Position numbers and translations under genes: made by a program. DNA of 64,000 nt, from NCBI GenBank assembly GCA_035995205.1, contig DASYKS010000041.1:1-64000 (forward strand), given 5' to 3'. Positions 18,175 through 27,375 of this stretch are shown one piece after another. The stretch's first letter is position 1, and every line of letters begins with the position of its first letter. Below the pieces are notes generated by a model. The model saw only the letters and a program-made list of their open reading frames with translations, was not told the origin of the DNA and did not search any database. Source of the DNA: DASYKS01 sp035995205. GTDB lineage: Bacteria > Acidobacteriota > Thermoanaerobaculia > Multivoradales > UBA5704.

Positions 18175-18264
18175 GTAGGGGCGCAGGGCTGTGCGCCCGA
18201 GGGGCGGAGAGGGGCCTTTGATTACCGTTCCCGGCGCGACGGGCGCACGGCCGTGCGCCCCTAC
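18175..18264. repeat. 90-bp palindromic extragenic element
   Basis: A 25-nt arm beginning GTAGGGGCGCAGGGCTGTG (18175-18199) matches the reverse complement of 18240-18264 at 23 of 25 positions. Each arm itself folds (GGGCGCAC-GGCC-GTGCGCCC). It is a REP-like element of a type widespread in GC-rich genomes. Confidence 0.75.
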
Positions 18265-18266
18265 AG

Positions 18267-18578
18267 ATGGGGGACTGCAACGGCTTCGGACTCACGTACG
18301 AAGACGGGCTCGCGGACGGCGACTTTCTGGGCGCACAATCCATGCTGGAAGTACGACGTGCCTTCAAGGCGACAAAGTGGGGCCGCCGATACCTCTACTG
18401 TCTGTGGCTCAGCTTACTTCTCATCGTTGGGTTGGGCGTTTGGCTGGGTCCCAACCCTGTTTTGAACGTCGGCGCAGGTTACCTGGCGTTCATGTTCGTT
18501 CGCGAGCTGATCACTTTGGGAAGAACGTTCGAGCTGCATCGCCTGCGGGCCTCGTCCTTGCCGAACCTGCCGGCATGA
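18267..18578 (+). CDS. small two-helix membrane protein, 103 aa
   Basis: Unrecognised. The N-terminal 40 residues are hydrophilic (FGLTYEDGLADGDFL), then two hydrophobic helices at about 46-63 and 66-82, then a basic C-terminus. The ATG at 18267 lies directly behind the right arm of the palindromic element and has GGGG-poor context, so translation initiation is uncertain. No homologous family is evident to me; it may be a decayed or recently formed gene. Confidence 0.35.
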   Translation: MGDCNGFGLTYEDGLADGDFLGAQSMLEVRRAFKATKWGRRYLYCLWLSLLLIVGLGVWLGPNPVLNVGAGYLAFMFVRELITLGRTFELHRLRASSLPNLPA

Positions 18579-18620
18579 GGCTCTGGTAGATTTCGCGAGC
18601 CTTCGCAATCCGCGCGCCGC

Positions 18621-18758
18621 GAGCGGTTGAAATCGCTCGCTCAGTCACGACGTCCCTGCCGGGACGTGATGTTTTCAAGCGCCAAAGGCGCGCCCAATGC
18701 CAGCCTGGGGCGCAGCCCCAGGACCCGAAGCCGTCACCGCAAAAGGGCTGAAGGCCCG
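18621..18758. repeat. run of five consecutive hairpins
   Basis: Back-to-back stem-loops: GAGCG/CGCTC (18621-18638), ACGTCCC-TGCC-GGGACGT (18650-18667), GCGCC-AAA-GGCGC (18679-18691), CCTGGGGC-GCA-GCCCCAGG (18704-18722) and GGGC-TGAAG-GCCC (18746-18758). The pattern recalls multi-hairpin REP elements. It ends 17 bp before dyad array 2. Confidence 0.65.
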
Positions 18759-18775
18759 TCCCATCGCTTGAGATT

Positions 18776-19083
18776 GCACCGGTGCAATCGAGTTTTGCAG
18801 CGGTGCCCCGCCGTTTTGCACAGGTGCGCTGCGATTTTGCAGAGGTGCACCGGCATTTTGCACATGTGCAATCCGCCAGCGCACCTGTGCACAGCCGCTG
18901 TGCGGTTGTGCAATTTGCCAGTGCACGGTGCACTCCGATTTTGCAGTGGTGCGCCAGCATTTTGCACATGTGCATTCCGCCAGTGCACCTGTGCACAGCC
19001 GCAGCGCACATGTGCACTCCGATTTTGCAGGGGTGCACAGCCGCAATGCACCTGTGCACAGGGCTGTGCACCCGCCTCGCGCG
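18776..19083. repeat. phased 21-bp dyad-repeat array 2
   Basis: About 15 units step by 21 bp, starting at 18776, 18797, 18818, 18839, 18860, 18881, 18902 and 18923, then, after a 1-bp slip, 18943, 18964, 18985, 19006, 19027 and 19048, with a weak last unit near 19068. The unit core is the dyad TGCAC-NN-GTGCA (TGCAC-AT-GTGCA, CGCAC-CT-GTGCA, TGCAG-GG-GTGCA) with a 9-bp spacer often ending in TTT before the next core. The geometry (5-2-5 dyad, 9-bp spacer, 21-bp step) equals array 1 but the sequence is unrelated. Translations give Cys/His-rich heptapeptides in several frames, which I treat as by-products. The 233 bp from here to the ADOP stop at 19317 show no gene. Confidence 0.9.
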
Positions 19084-19316
19084 GCCGGAGCCCCGCTGCC
19101 GGAACGCGGTGGAGCGGACCTGGGAACCTGCGCACAAAGAACAGGAAAAAAGAGGCTTAGGCCGAATTCCGGTGCATCGATTCCCGGGAACGTCGCGCTG
19201 CTTCCCGGATGCGATGCCCAAGGTCGGGCCTTAAACATGATGAGGGCGCCCACCCGCCGCCGTCAAGAAAAGTGCCCGCCTTCCGACCAGAGAGCGGCGA
19301 GCCTCACCGCTCCGCT

Positions 19317-21761
19317 TCACTCCGCCCGCAGCGCCGCCGTCGGGTCGGCCTTCGAGGCCAGGAGCGCAGGCCGGATCACCGCGAGCCCCGCGGTGAGGAA
19401 GAGAAGCGCCGCCGCCGCCAGCAGGGCGACTGGATCGAAACCGTCCAGTCCGTAGACGACGCCGCGCGCGCCGAGCGCCAGGGGGACGGCGAGCGCCAAT
19501 CCGCCGATCGTGCCGAGTAGAACCGGTCGGATCGCATCCGCCGAGACCAGGCGGAGGATGCCGGAGGGGCGGGCGCCGAGCGCCATGCGCAGACCGATCT
19601 CGCGGGTGCGTGCTGCGGCGGCGAATGCCACCAGGCCGTAGAGGCCGCTCGCGGCGAGCAGGGTGCCGATGCCGCCGAACAGACCGAACAGGGCGGCGGC
19701 CAGCCGCTGCGGCGCGACGGTCGCGGCATAGAGGTCGGCGAAGGTTCCTTCGGGCGCGATCGGCGCGCTCGGGGCCGCGGCGAGCAGGGCGGCGTGGACG
19801 GCGGGCAGCGCCTCGGCCGCGGAGGTGCGGGCGCGGTAGATCACCGAGAACGATTCCGGCGCCTGGTCGGCGGCGAGCTGCGCGAAGGGGAGATAGACGG
19901 CCGGCGCCTGGACCTCGCCGAGCCCGTGGGCGCGCACGTCTTCCGCGACGCCGATGATGGTCGCCGTGCCGGTAAACATTTCGAGCCGGGCGCCGAGCGG
20001 ATCGCGCCGCGCGGCACCTTTTCCGGCGAAATACTTGGCGGCGAAGGAGCGCGAGACCACGACCGTCCGCTCCGCGCCCGCGCGGTCCCGCTCGTCCAGC
20101 TCGCGGCCGGCCACCAACCGGGTGCCGAGAGTCGAAAACGCTCCGGGGCCGACCAGTTGGATCTCGGCCTCGACCTGTTCGTCGGGCGCCGGAGCGTACC
20201 CTTCGATCTCCAGCGTTTCGACGTTGCTGTCCGGATCGAGCGGCAGCATCGAGACGAGCGACGCGCTCGCGACCTGGGGAAGTGCACGGACCACGGCGAG
20301 CGTTTCGCCGCGGAGCGCCGTGACCTGCTCGCCCGGCAACCGGGCAAGGCCGGGATCGAGGGTGGCGAAGCCGAGTCTCTCGCCGTCGAATCCGGTCTCG
20401 ACCTCCGCGGCGCGCGAAAGCGCCCGCGCGGCGAGAGCGGTCGCCGCCACCAGCACGAGGGCGACCGCCACCTGGGCCGCCGCGAGGCCGCGGCGCGACC
20501 GGGTGGCCGTCCGGTCGCCGAGCGCTCGCGTGGCGAGCGTGCGGGCGAGATCGGTGCCGAGCAGGCGGCGGGCGGGCAGCCAGCCGGCGGCGAGGCCTGC
20601 GATCAGAGCGAGCGCGAAGCCGGCTCCGGCCACGCGCGGATCGATCGCGAGGCCGAGGTCGCCCAGGCGGACCCCTCCGGGAAGCATCCGCTCGGCGAGC
20701 AGGGCGAGCAGGCCGCGCGCCGCGAGCAACGCGAGCGCCGCGGCGGCGAGCGCCGCCGCGATCGGCTCGGCGAGCAGCAGGGCCGCGAGCGCCCGCCGGT
20801 CGGCGCCGAGCGCCAGGCGGGTCGACAGCTCGCCGCGCCGCGCTTCGCCGCGGGCGAGGAACAAATGCGCCGCGCTCGCGACCGAGAGGGCGACCAGCAG
20901 GGCGACCAGCGCGGCCAAGGCGCCCGCGGCGGTGTCGGCCGTGCGCGCCGAGCCGAACCCGGCGGCGAACCGCTCGGTGGGGGTCAGCTCGATCTGGAAG
21001 TCCTTCCGGGTGTCGTTCGGATAGGCGCGCTCCTGGCGCTTGGCTTCCGCGCCGAGCACCGCCGCGGCGCGCGCCAGAGTGCCGTCGTCGGCGAGACGCC
21101 CCACCGCCCGCAGCCAGCTCCAGCTGCGCGTGTCGAGCCCGAGCCCGCCGAACGAACGGGGCGCCGAGCGGATCCAGGCCGAGGCCGAGACCCACAGCGC
21201 CGGATTGCGGTCGCGGGCGAGACCCCGGAACGGCGGGGCGGCGATCCCCACGACCGTAAACATCACGCCGTTCAGGCGGATCGCGCGGCCGACGACGTCG
21301 GTCCGGCCGCCGAAGCGCGAGCGCCAGAGCGCGGGGGAGAGGACCACGGCGGGCGCCGCGTCCGGCGCGTCGTCGATCGGACCGAGCAGGCGTCCGCGTC
21401 CGGCGCGCGCGCCGAGGAGCGGAAAATAGTTGCCCGTCACCGTCGCGCCGGCCAAGCGGACCGGCTCGCCCTCGATTTCCAAGGCGAACGCCCGGTGGGA
21501 GTAGCCGGCGACGCCAACGATTCCCGTACCGCGCGCCTCGGCCGCGGTGGCGAAATCGCGCCACGACGGGTACGAGAGATTCGGTTGCGAGATCGTAAAC
21601 AGCCGCTCCGGCCGTGCCACCCCGGGCAGGGGATGAAACAGCATCGCGTCCGCCACCGCGAGCAGGACGAGCGATCCGGCAAGCCCGGCGGCGAGCGCCA
21701 GGGTGGCGCCGAGGGGCGGGCGGCGAAGGAGTTGACGGACGGCCGGCGCGAGCGAGGGCAT
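19317..21761 (-). CDS. second ADOP-like MacB/FtsX permease
   Basis: An 814-residue permease with two FtsX modules. The ATG at 21761 has AAGGAG 8 nt upstream and leads straight into the first helix (LGATLALAAGLAGSLVLLA), so the usual cytoplasmic YPAxF head of ADOP proteins is missing. Then come a MacB-type periplasmic domain (about 55-270), four or more helices interleaved with loops (285-445), a second periplasmic domain (470-690) and three C-terminal helices (700-805) ending KADPTAALRAE, the standard terminus. No PadR gene or ATPase is adjacent. It sits inside the ELWxxDGT cluster, on the opposite strand to it. Its transport substrate and ATPase partner are unknown. Confidence 0.82.
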   Translation of the reverse strand: MPSLAPAVRQLLRRPPLGATLALAAGLAGSLVLLAVADAMLFHPLPGVARPERLFTISQPNLSYPSWRDFATAAEARGTGIVGVAGYSHRAFALEIEGEPVRLAGATVTGNYFPLLGARAGRGRLLGPIDDAPDAAPAVVLSPALWRSRFGGRTDVVGRAIRLNGVMFTVVGIAAPPFRGLARDRNPALWVSASAWIRSAPRSFGGLGLDTRSWSWLRAVGRLADDGTLARAAAVLGAEAKRQERAYPNDTRKDFQIELTPTERFAAGFGSARTADTAAGALAALVALLVALSVASAAHLFLARGEARRGELSTRLALGADRRALAALLLAEPIAAALAAAALALLAARGLLALLAERMLPGGVRLGDLGLAIDPRVAGAGFALALIAGLAAGWLPARRLLGTDLARTLATRALGDRTATRSRRGLAAAQVAVALVLVAATALAARALSRAAEVETGFDGERLGFATLDPGLARLPGEQVTALRGETLAVVRALPQVASASLVSMLPLDPDSNVETLEIEGYAPAPDEQVEAEIQLVGPGAFSTLGTRLVAGRELDERDRAGAERTVVVSRSFAAKYFAGKGAARRDPLGARLEMFTGTATIIGVAEDVRAHGLGEVQAPAVYLPFAQLAADQAPESFSVIYRARTSAAEALPAVHAALLAAAPSAPIAPEGTFADLYAATVAPQRLAAALFGLFGGIGTLLAASGLYGLVAFAAAARTREIGLRMALGARPSGILRLVSADAIRPVLLGTIGGLALAVPLALGARGVVYGLDGFDPVALLAAAALLFLTAGLAVIRPALLASKADPTAALRAE

Positions 21762-21977
21762 GGCGGGGCTCCTTGAAGTAGGTACGATCCTGGCGCGATT
21801 TCGGGCAGGGAGCAAGGGGCCGCCATCCGGCCGAAAGATCGGGTCGGGAGTTTCGCGTAGGACAAAATGTGAAACCATCGCTTTCACACACCTCAAGTCC
21901 GTGCGAGTGTCCAAGCTTGGCATGAGGGCTTCTTGTCCCTCGTCGACTCATTTTCAGAGTCGCTGCCGGAGAACGAG

Positions 21978-24665
21978 ATGAAACTGCGCCTCCTTCTGAC
22001 CTGCCTGCTGCTCAACCTCGCCCCGGCGGCGCGCGCTCTCCAGCCGTACCGCGTCGCGGACCTCGATTCGACGTTCCATAACGGCGGCTCCTCGCCCGAG
22101 AACTTCGTCCGGGTGGGGCAACGGGTGGTGTTCAGCGCATTTACCCAGAGCCGGGGCCTCTGGAGCAGCGACGGCACCTCCGCCGGTACCGTTCGCCTGG
22201 TGAGCAACCAGATCTCATTCGTCAATCTTGCCGCGACCGGCGAGGTTCTCTTCTTCAGATCCTGCGGCCCGCAGCGGTGCCGATTGCAGATCACCGACGG
22301 CACGGCTGCCGGAACGCGCGTGCTGCCCGGGTCGCCGTCGGTTTTTCCCACCCAGGTGGCGATCGCGGGACCGCGGCGGATCTTCTTCAGCGGGACCGGG
22401 AGCGCGGCTTCCGAGTTGTGGACCAGCGACGGCACGCCGGCCGGTACCCGCCTGGTCAAGCGGTTCGAGACCGGCCCCTTCGCTACGATTCCCTACAACT
22501 TCGTCTGGTTCCGCGATCGCCTCTGGTTCGCCTTCGGCGATGCGCTCTGGACCAGCGACGGCCGGGCGGCCGGCACACGCAAAATCGCGACGGTGGGGAT
22601 CGCCAACCAGGCGGGCGTCGCCGGCTCGAAGCTGATCTTTTTCGCGGCGCCGAAAGGCACTCTCGGCTACCGCCTCTGGTCGAGCGATGGTACGGCGCAG
22701 GGCACCAAGATTCTCAGCGCGGTTCCCTCGCCGTCCAACTTTCTGGTCCCGATGGCGAATCTGGGTGGCAAGACACTTATCGCCGTTCCTGAACCCAGAG
22801 ACTTCGATTCGAAGATTCACCTCTGGGTGACGGATGGGACGGCGGCCAATACCCACAAGCTGAGAACGTTCGGATTGTTCGACTTTAAACAGTTGACCGC
22901 CGTTGGATCGCGGGCAGCCTTCGTCGCCGAGGACGAAATACACGGCGAAGAGCTGTGGGTGAGCGACGGCACGCCGGCAGGGACGCGCGCCCTCGACGTC
23001 TGTCCCGGCGGCTGTCAGGGTGTCGAAGCGATCGGAGCCGTGGACGGCGGCCGGCTCTGGTTCGCCGGCTCGAGTCCGAACGCAGGCGAAGAGCTGTGGA
23101 CCAGCGATCTGACGGTGGCCGGTACGCGCCGGGTCAAGGATCTCGTTCCAGGACCTCAATCGTTAGGCCCCCGCAATTTCTTTGCCGGCGAAGGCCGCGT
23201 TTACTTCGTCTCTGGGAATGACGTCGGCACGAACCTGTGGTCGAGCGACGGAACGGCAGCCGGCACTCGGCGCCTCGTACAACAAGCCGATCCGTTCGGC
23301 ACGTCTCTCGGCGTTTCTTTCGGCGCCGCGGTCGGCGGCCATGCGTTCTTCCGCCTGGACGACGACGACCACGGGCCGGAGCCCTGGGTTTCGGACGGAA
23401 CCGTCGCGGGGACGAGCTTGGTCGCCGACCTGTACACCGCCCAGGACAGCGGCTCTTTTCCTCGCGTTCTCCTGCCGGCCGGCGACCGGTGCTTTTTCTT
23501 CGCCCGGATCGGCGACGAGGAAGGCTACGGGCTCTGGGTTTCGGACGGCTCCGCGGCCGGCACCTCCCTGGCGCACTCCTTCGAGTCGCCGTTTTTCGAG
23601 CCGAACCGATTTGTCGGCGTCGACCTCGGCGACCGGCTCGCCTGGTTCCAAGAGGTCGGGTCCCCGCCGGGCGAGATCTGGATCAGCGACGGCACGCAGG
23701 GAGGAACGTTTCGGCTCCATGCGAGCGATCTGCGGCCCAACGGCGCGTTGCGCTCGGTGGCTGGACGGCTGATCTTCGAGGCCCAAGACTTCGAGCATGG
23801 CGGCGAGCTCTGGGGCTCCGACGGCACTCCGGGAGGGGCGGTCCGCCTCTCCGACTTCGCGAATTCCTCGCCGTTTCCCGGTTCTTTCGATCTGCATCAG
23901 CGCGGCCTGGTCGAGGTCGGCGGGGGAGTCGCGTTTCTCGCGGCCGACGCTTCGGGTGCCTTCGAGGCCTGGTTCTCGGACGGCACGATCGGCGGAACGC
24001 GCCTTCTGGCCGACGTCTACCCGGCGCTGGCGGCTCCGCTGGCCGAGCTGTCGAGCGACGTCGTCGCGATGGACGGGCGGATCTTCTTCACCTCGGGCAC
24101 CGCGGCCCCGGCGCTCTGGGTCTCGGACCTGACCGCCGGAGGAACGAGGAACCTCGGCCCCGTGGTTACCCGAGGGGGCGCTCCGGCGACCTTCGTCCGG
24201 CTCGCCGCGGTGACCGGGCGGGTGCTGGTGTTTTATGAGGGTTCCGGGGAGTCCGGTTTCTGGTCCAGCGACGGTACCGCTTTGAGCCCCGGAGCGCTCG
24301 TCGGCCTCGCGCTCCAGGTTCAGCCCGTGGCGTGGGGTGACCGTTTCGCGTTCCAAGGTAAGACCGGGACGAGCAACAATGAGCTTTATGTCACCGACGG
24401 CACGGCGGCAGGGACGATCCGGCTGACCTACCCGGACGGCACCGGGATCTCTTCTGCCGGCCGCCTCGCGGTCCTCGACGGGCGCCTCGCCTTCGCTTCC
24501 GATCAAGGCGTCTGGGACACCGACGGTACGCGAGCCGGCACCGTGCGCCGGCTCGGACCTTTTCAGGGCACGGATCGCCGGGACTTCGTCCGCGCCGGAC
24601 AGCGGATCTTCTTTCCCTGGTACGACGCCCAAACCGGCACGGAGATCTGGGCGCTCAAGCCGTAG
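21978..24665 (+). CDS. secreted ELWxxDGT-repeat protein (copy 2A)
   Basis: An 895-residue exported repeat protein of a second ELWxxDGT subfamily. I start it at MKLRLLLTCLLLN (21978), preceded by GGAGAACGAG; the downstream paralogue has the same site and start. The signal peptide ends near residue 22 (APAARA-LQ). About 17 blades follow, many ending ELWTSDGTPAGT, EPWVSDGTVAGT or LWSSDGTAxGT, with Trp/Asp/Gly at fixed spacing. It ends TEIWALKP. It is divergent from the ADOP permease, so the 216 bp between 21761 and 21978 hold both promoters. Function is unknown beyond surface or secreted repeat protein. Confidence 0.85.
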   Translation: MKLRLLLTCLLLNLAPAARALQPYRVADLDSTFHNGGSSPENFVRVGQRVVFSAFTQSRGLWSSDGTSAGTVRLVSNQISFVNLAATGEVLFFRSCGPQRCRLQITDGTAAGTRVLPGSPSVFPTQVAIAGPRRIFFSGTGSAASELWTSDGTPAGTRLVKRFETGPFATIPYNFVWFRDRLWFAFGDALWTSDGRAAGTRKIATVGIANQAGVAGSKLIFFAAPKGTLGYRLWSSDGTAQGTKILSAVPSPSNFLVPMANLGGKTLIAVPEPRDFDSKIHLWVTDGTAANTHKLRTFGLFDFKQLTAVGSRAAFVAEDEIHGEELWVSDGTPAGTRALDVCPGGCQGVEAIGAVDGGRLWFAGSSPNAGEELWTSDLTVAGTRRVKDLVPGPQSLGPRNFFAGEGRVYFVSGNDVGTNLWSSDGTAAGTRRLVQQADPFGTSLGVSFGAAVGGHAFFRLDDDDHGPEPWVSDGTVAGTSLVADLYTAQDSGSFPRVLLPAGDRCFFFARIGDEEGYGLWVSDGSAAGTSLAHSFESPFFEPNRFVGVDLGDRLAWFQEVGSPPGEIWISDGTQGGTFRLHASDLRPNGALRSVAGRLIFEAQDFEHGGELWGSDGTPGGAVRLSDFANSSPFPGSFDLHQRGLVEVGGGVAFLAADASGAFEAWFSDGTIGGTRLLADVYPALAAPLAELSSDVVAMDGRIFFTSGTAAPALWVSDLTAGGTRNLGPVVTRGGAPATFVRLAAVTGRVLVFYEGSGESGFWSSDGTALSPGALVGLALQVQPVAWGDRFAFQGKTGTSNNELYVTDGTAAGTIRLTYPDGTGISSAGRLAVLDGRLAFASDQGVWDTDGTRAGTVRRLGPFQGTDRRDFVRAGQRIFFPWYDAQTGTEIWALKP

Positions 24666-24687
24666 GCGCTCCCTATCGGAGAACGAA

Positions 24688-27372
24688 ATGAAACTGCGCC
24701 TCCTCCTGATCTGCCTGCTCCTTTCCGTCGCCCCGGCGGCGAGCGCGCTCCAGCCGTACCGCGTCGCGGACCTCGATCCAACCTTCCACAGCGTGGGCTC
24801 GTCCCCCGACAACTTCGTCCGGGTGGGGCAACGCGTGGTGTTCACCGCCACGACTCCGAACCGGGGTCTTTGGAGCAGCGACGGCACCACTGCCGGTACC
24901 GTCCGGCTCGTGGGCAACCAGACCTCGTTCGCCAACCTCGCCGCGACCGGCGAGGTTCTCTTCTTCAGGGCCTGCGGCCCGCAGCGGTGCCGGTTGCAGG
25001 TCACCGACGGCACGGTCGCCGGTACGCGCGTACTGCCCGGGTCGCCATCGATCTTTCTCTCGCAAATCGCGATCGCAGGAGGGCGGCGGATCTTCTTCAG
25101 CGGGACGGGGAGCGCAGCTTCCGAGTTGTGGACCAGCGACGGCACGCCGGGCGGAACCCGCTTGGTCAAGCGCTTCGGGCCTGGCTCTCCGGCCGCGGTG
25201 CCCTACAACTTCGTCTGGTTCCGCGGTCGCCTATGGTTCTTTCAGGGCGACGCGCTCTGGACCAGCGACGGCCAGGCGGCCGGCACACGGAAGATCGCGA
25301 CGGTGGGAAGCTCCATTCAGTTCGCCGTCGCCGGCTCGAGGCTGGTCTTTTTCGCCGGGCCGAGCGGCAGCCATGTGCACAGCCTCTGGTCGAGCGACGG
25401 CACGGCGCAGGGCACCAAGATTTTTGCCGCCGTTCCCAAGACGGGCGACTTCGTCGTCCCGCTGGTGAGCGCCGGCAGGAACTCCTTCCTGCTCGTGCCC
25501 AAGTCCGCCAGTTCCCAGCAGCAGATCTGGGTGACGGACGGAACCGCGACGAACACCCGCAAGCTCGCGACCTTCGAGGTGAATGACATCACCTATGCGC
25601 CGGTCGTAGTCGGCTCCCGGGTGGTTTTCATCGCGCGGGACAATACGCACGGCCAGAACCTTTGGGTGAGCGACGGCACGCCGGCCGGAACGCGCTGGAT
25701 CATCGTCTGTCCCGCCTGCCGGGGTGTGGAAAGTATCGGAGCCGTGGACGGCGGTCGGCTCTGGTTCGCCGGCACGAGTCCGAACGCAGGAGAAGAGCTA
25801 TGGACCAGCGACGGGACGCAGGCCGGTACGCGCCTGGTCAAGGATCTCACCCCAGGCCCCCAGTCGTCGGACCTACGGAACTTCTTCGCCGCTGAGGGCC
25901 GCGTCTACTTCGTCGACGGACCCGGCGACGGAACGGTCCTGTGGGCGAGCGATGGAACGGCAGGCGGTACCCGTCGGCTCGTCGGTGAAGACGATCCGTT
26001 CGCCTCGTCTCTTGGCGTTTCGTTCGGCGCCTCCGCCGGTGGCCGTGCGTTTTTTCGTCTGACCGACGAGGCTCACGGGCCGGAGCCCTGGGTTTCGGAC
26101 GGAACCGTCGCGGGGACCTCTCTGGTCGCCGACCTGAACCCCGCTCAGGAGAGCAGCTCCTTTCCTCAAGTTCTCATGCCGGCCGGCGACCGGTGCTTTT
26201 TCTTCGTCCGGATCGGCGACGAGGAGAGCTATGGGCTCTGGGTTTCGGACGGAACCGCCGCCGGAACCTCCCTGGTGCACCCTTTCGAGTCGCCCTTTTT
26301 CGAGCCGAACCAATTTGTCGGCGTCGACCTCGGCGACCGGCTCGCCTGGTTCCAAAAGGTCGGTTCCCCGCCGGGTGAGATCTGGATCAGCGACGGCACA
26401 CCGGCAGAGACGTTTCGGCTTCATTCCAGCGAGCTGCGGGCCGGCGGGCCCTTGCGGTCGGTCGCCGGGCAGCTCGTCTTCGAGGCCGAAGATGCGGAGC
26501 ATGGCGGTGAGCTCTGGCGCTCCGACGGCACTCCGGAGGGGGCGGTCCGCCTCACCGATTTTGCGAATTCCGCGCCTTTTCCCGCCTTCCTCGATCCGCA
26601 ACCCCGCGGCTTTTTCGAGATCGCCGGGGGCGTTGGCTTCTTTGCGGCCGACGCATCGGGCCACTTCGAGCCCTGGTTCTCGGACGGCACGATCGGCGGT
26701 ACGCGGCATCTTGCCGATGTTTATCCCGCGCTGGTGGCTCCTTTCGCCGAGCTGTCGAGCGACGTCGTCTCGATGGGGGGGCGGATCTTCTTCATCTCGG
26801 GCACCGCCGCCCCGGCGCTTTGGGTCTCGGACCTGACCGCCGCGGGCACCCGAAACCTCGGTCCCGTGGTCACCCCTGGGGGAAATCCGGCAGCCGTATC
26901 CGGCCTCGCCGCGGTGAACGGACGGGTGCTCGTCTTTTACACCGCCTCCGGGGAAACCGGCTTCCGGTCGAGCGACGGCACGACCTTCGGTCCCGGTGCT
27001 CTCGTCGGGCTCGCGTTTGGCGCTCAGACGGTGGCGTGGGGCGACCGGCTCGCGTTCCAGGGCGAGACCGCGACCAGCGACGACGAGCTCTATGTCACCG
27101 ATGGCACGGCGGCGGGGACGACCCGCCTCACCTATCCGGACGGCTCGGGGATCTCTTCCTACGGCCGCCTCGCGGTCCTCGGCGGACGCCTGGCCTTCGC
27201 GGCCCCCACTCTCGGCGTTTGGGACACCGACGGAACGCCGGCCGGCACCGTGCGCCGGCTCGCGCCTTACGCGGGCGTGTTCACTCAGGAAATCATCCGC
27301 GCCGGAGAGCGGATTTTCTTTCCCTGGTACGACGCCCAAGCCGGCACGGAGCTCTGGGCGCTCCGGCCATAG
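24688..27372 (+). CDS. secreted ELWxxDGT-repeat protein (copy 2B)
   Basis: An 894-residue tandem duplicate of copy 2A, 22 bp downstream of it, with near-identical signal peptide (MKLRLLLICLLLSVAPAAS), leader GGAGAACGA and repeat order. Similarity is very high in the first 170 and the 300-760 regions, and lower around 220-290 where the loops differ. It ends TELWALRP. It is probably cotranscribed with 2A. The stop codon is only 3 bp from the stop of the convergent Asp-box gene, leaving no space for separate terminators. Confidence 0.85.
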   Translation: MKLRLLLICLLLSVAPAASALQPYRVADLDPTFHSVGSSPDNFVRVGQRVVFTATTPNRGLWSSDGTTAGTVRLVGNQTSFANLAATGEVLFFRACGPQRCRLQVTDGTVAGTRVLPGSPSIFLSQIAIAGGRRIFFSGTGSAASELWTSDGTPGGTRLVKRFGPGSPAAVPYNFVWFRGRLWFFQGDALWTSDGQAAGTRKIATVGSSIQFAVAGSRLVFFAGPSGSHVHSLWSSDGTAQGTKIFAAVPKTGDFVVPLVSAGRNSFLLVPKSASSQQQIWVTDGTATNTRKLATFEVNDITYAPVVVGSRVVFIARDNTHGQNLWVSDGTPAGTRWIIVCPACRGVESIGAVDGGRLWFAGTSPNAGEELWTSDGTQAGTRLVKDLTPGPQSSDLRNFFAAEGRVYFVDGPGDGTVLWASDGTAGGTRRLVGEDDPFASSLGVSFGASAGGRAFFRLTDEAHGPEPWVSDGTVAGTSLVADLNPAQESSSFPQVLMPAGDRCFFFVRIGDEESYGLWVSDGTAAGTSLVHPFESPFFEPNQFVGVDLGDRLAWFQKVGSPPGEIWISDGTPAETFRLHSSELRAGGPLRSVAGQLVFEAEDAEHGGELWRSDGTPEGAVRLTDFANSAPFPAFLDPQPRGFFEIAGGVGFFAADASGHFEPWFSDGTIGGTRHLADVYPALVAPFAELSSDVVSMGGRIFFISGTAAPALWVSDLTAAGTRNLGPVVTPGGNPAAVSGLAAVNGRVLVFYTASGETGFRSSDGTTFGPGALVGLAFGAQTVAWGDRLAFQGETATSDDELYVTDGTAAGTTRLTYPDGSGISSYGRLAVLGGRLAFAAPTLGVWDTDGTPAGTVRRLAPYAGVFTQEIIRAGERIFFPWYDAQAGTELWALRP

Positions 27373-27375
27373 GCG

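Noticed and set aside
18776..19083. CRISPR array
   Set aside because: The period is 21 bp with a 12-bp dyad and 9-bp spacer-like segment; CRISPR repeats are longer (about 24-40 bp) with unique spacers of similar length, and no cas genes are near.
18675..19253. Cys/His-rich heptapeptide proteins on both strands over array 2
   Set aside because: Open frames exist in several frames and on both strands at once, as expected for a 21-bp repeat; no ribosome-binding site or family supports any one of them.
19231..21951. A 906-codon Arg-rich open frame in another frame of the second ADOP permease
   Set aside because: The permease frame has membrane helices and the family-typical terminus; the alternative is basic low-complexity sequence.
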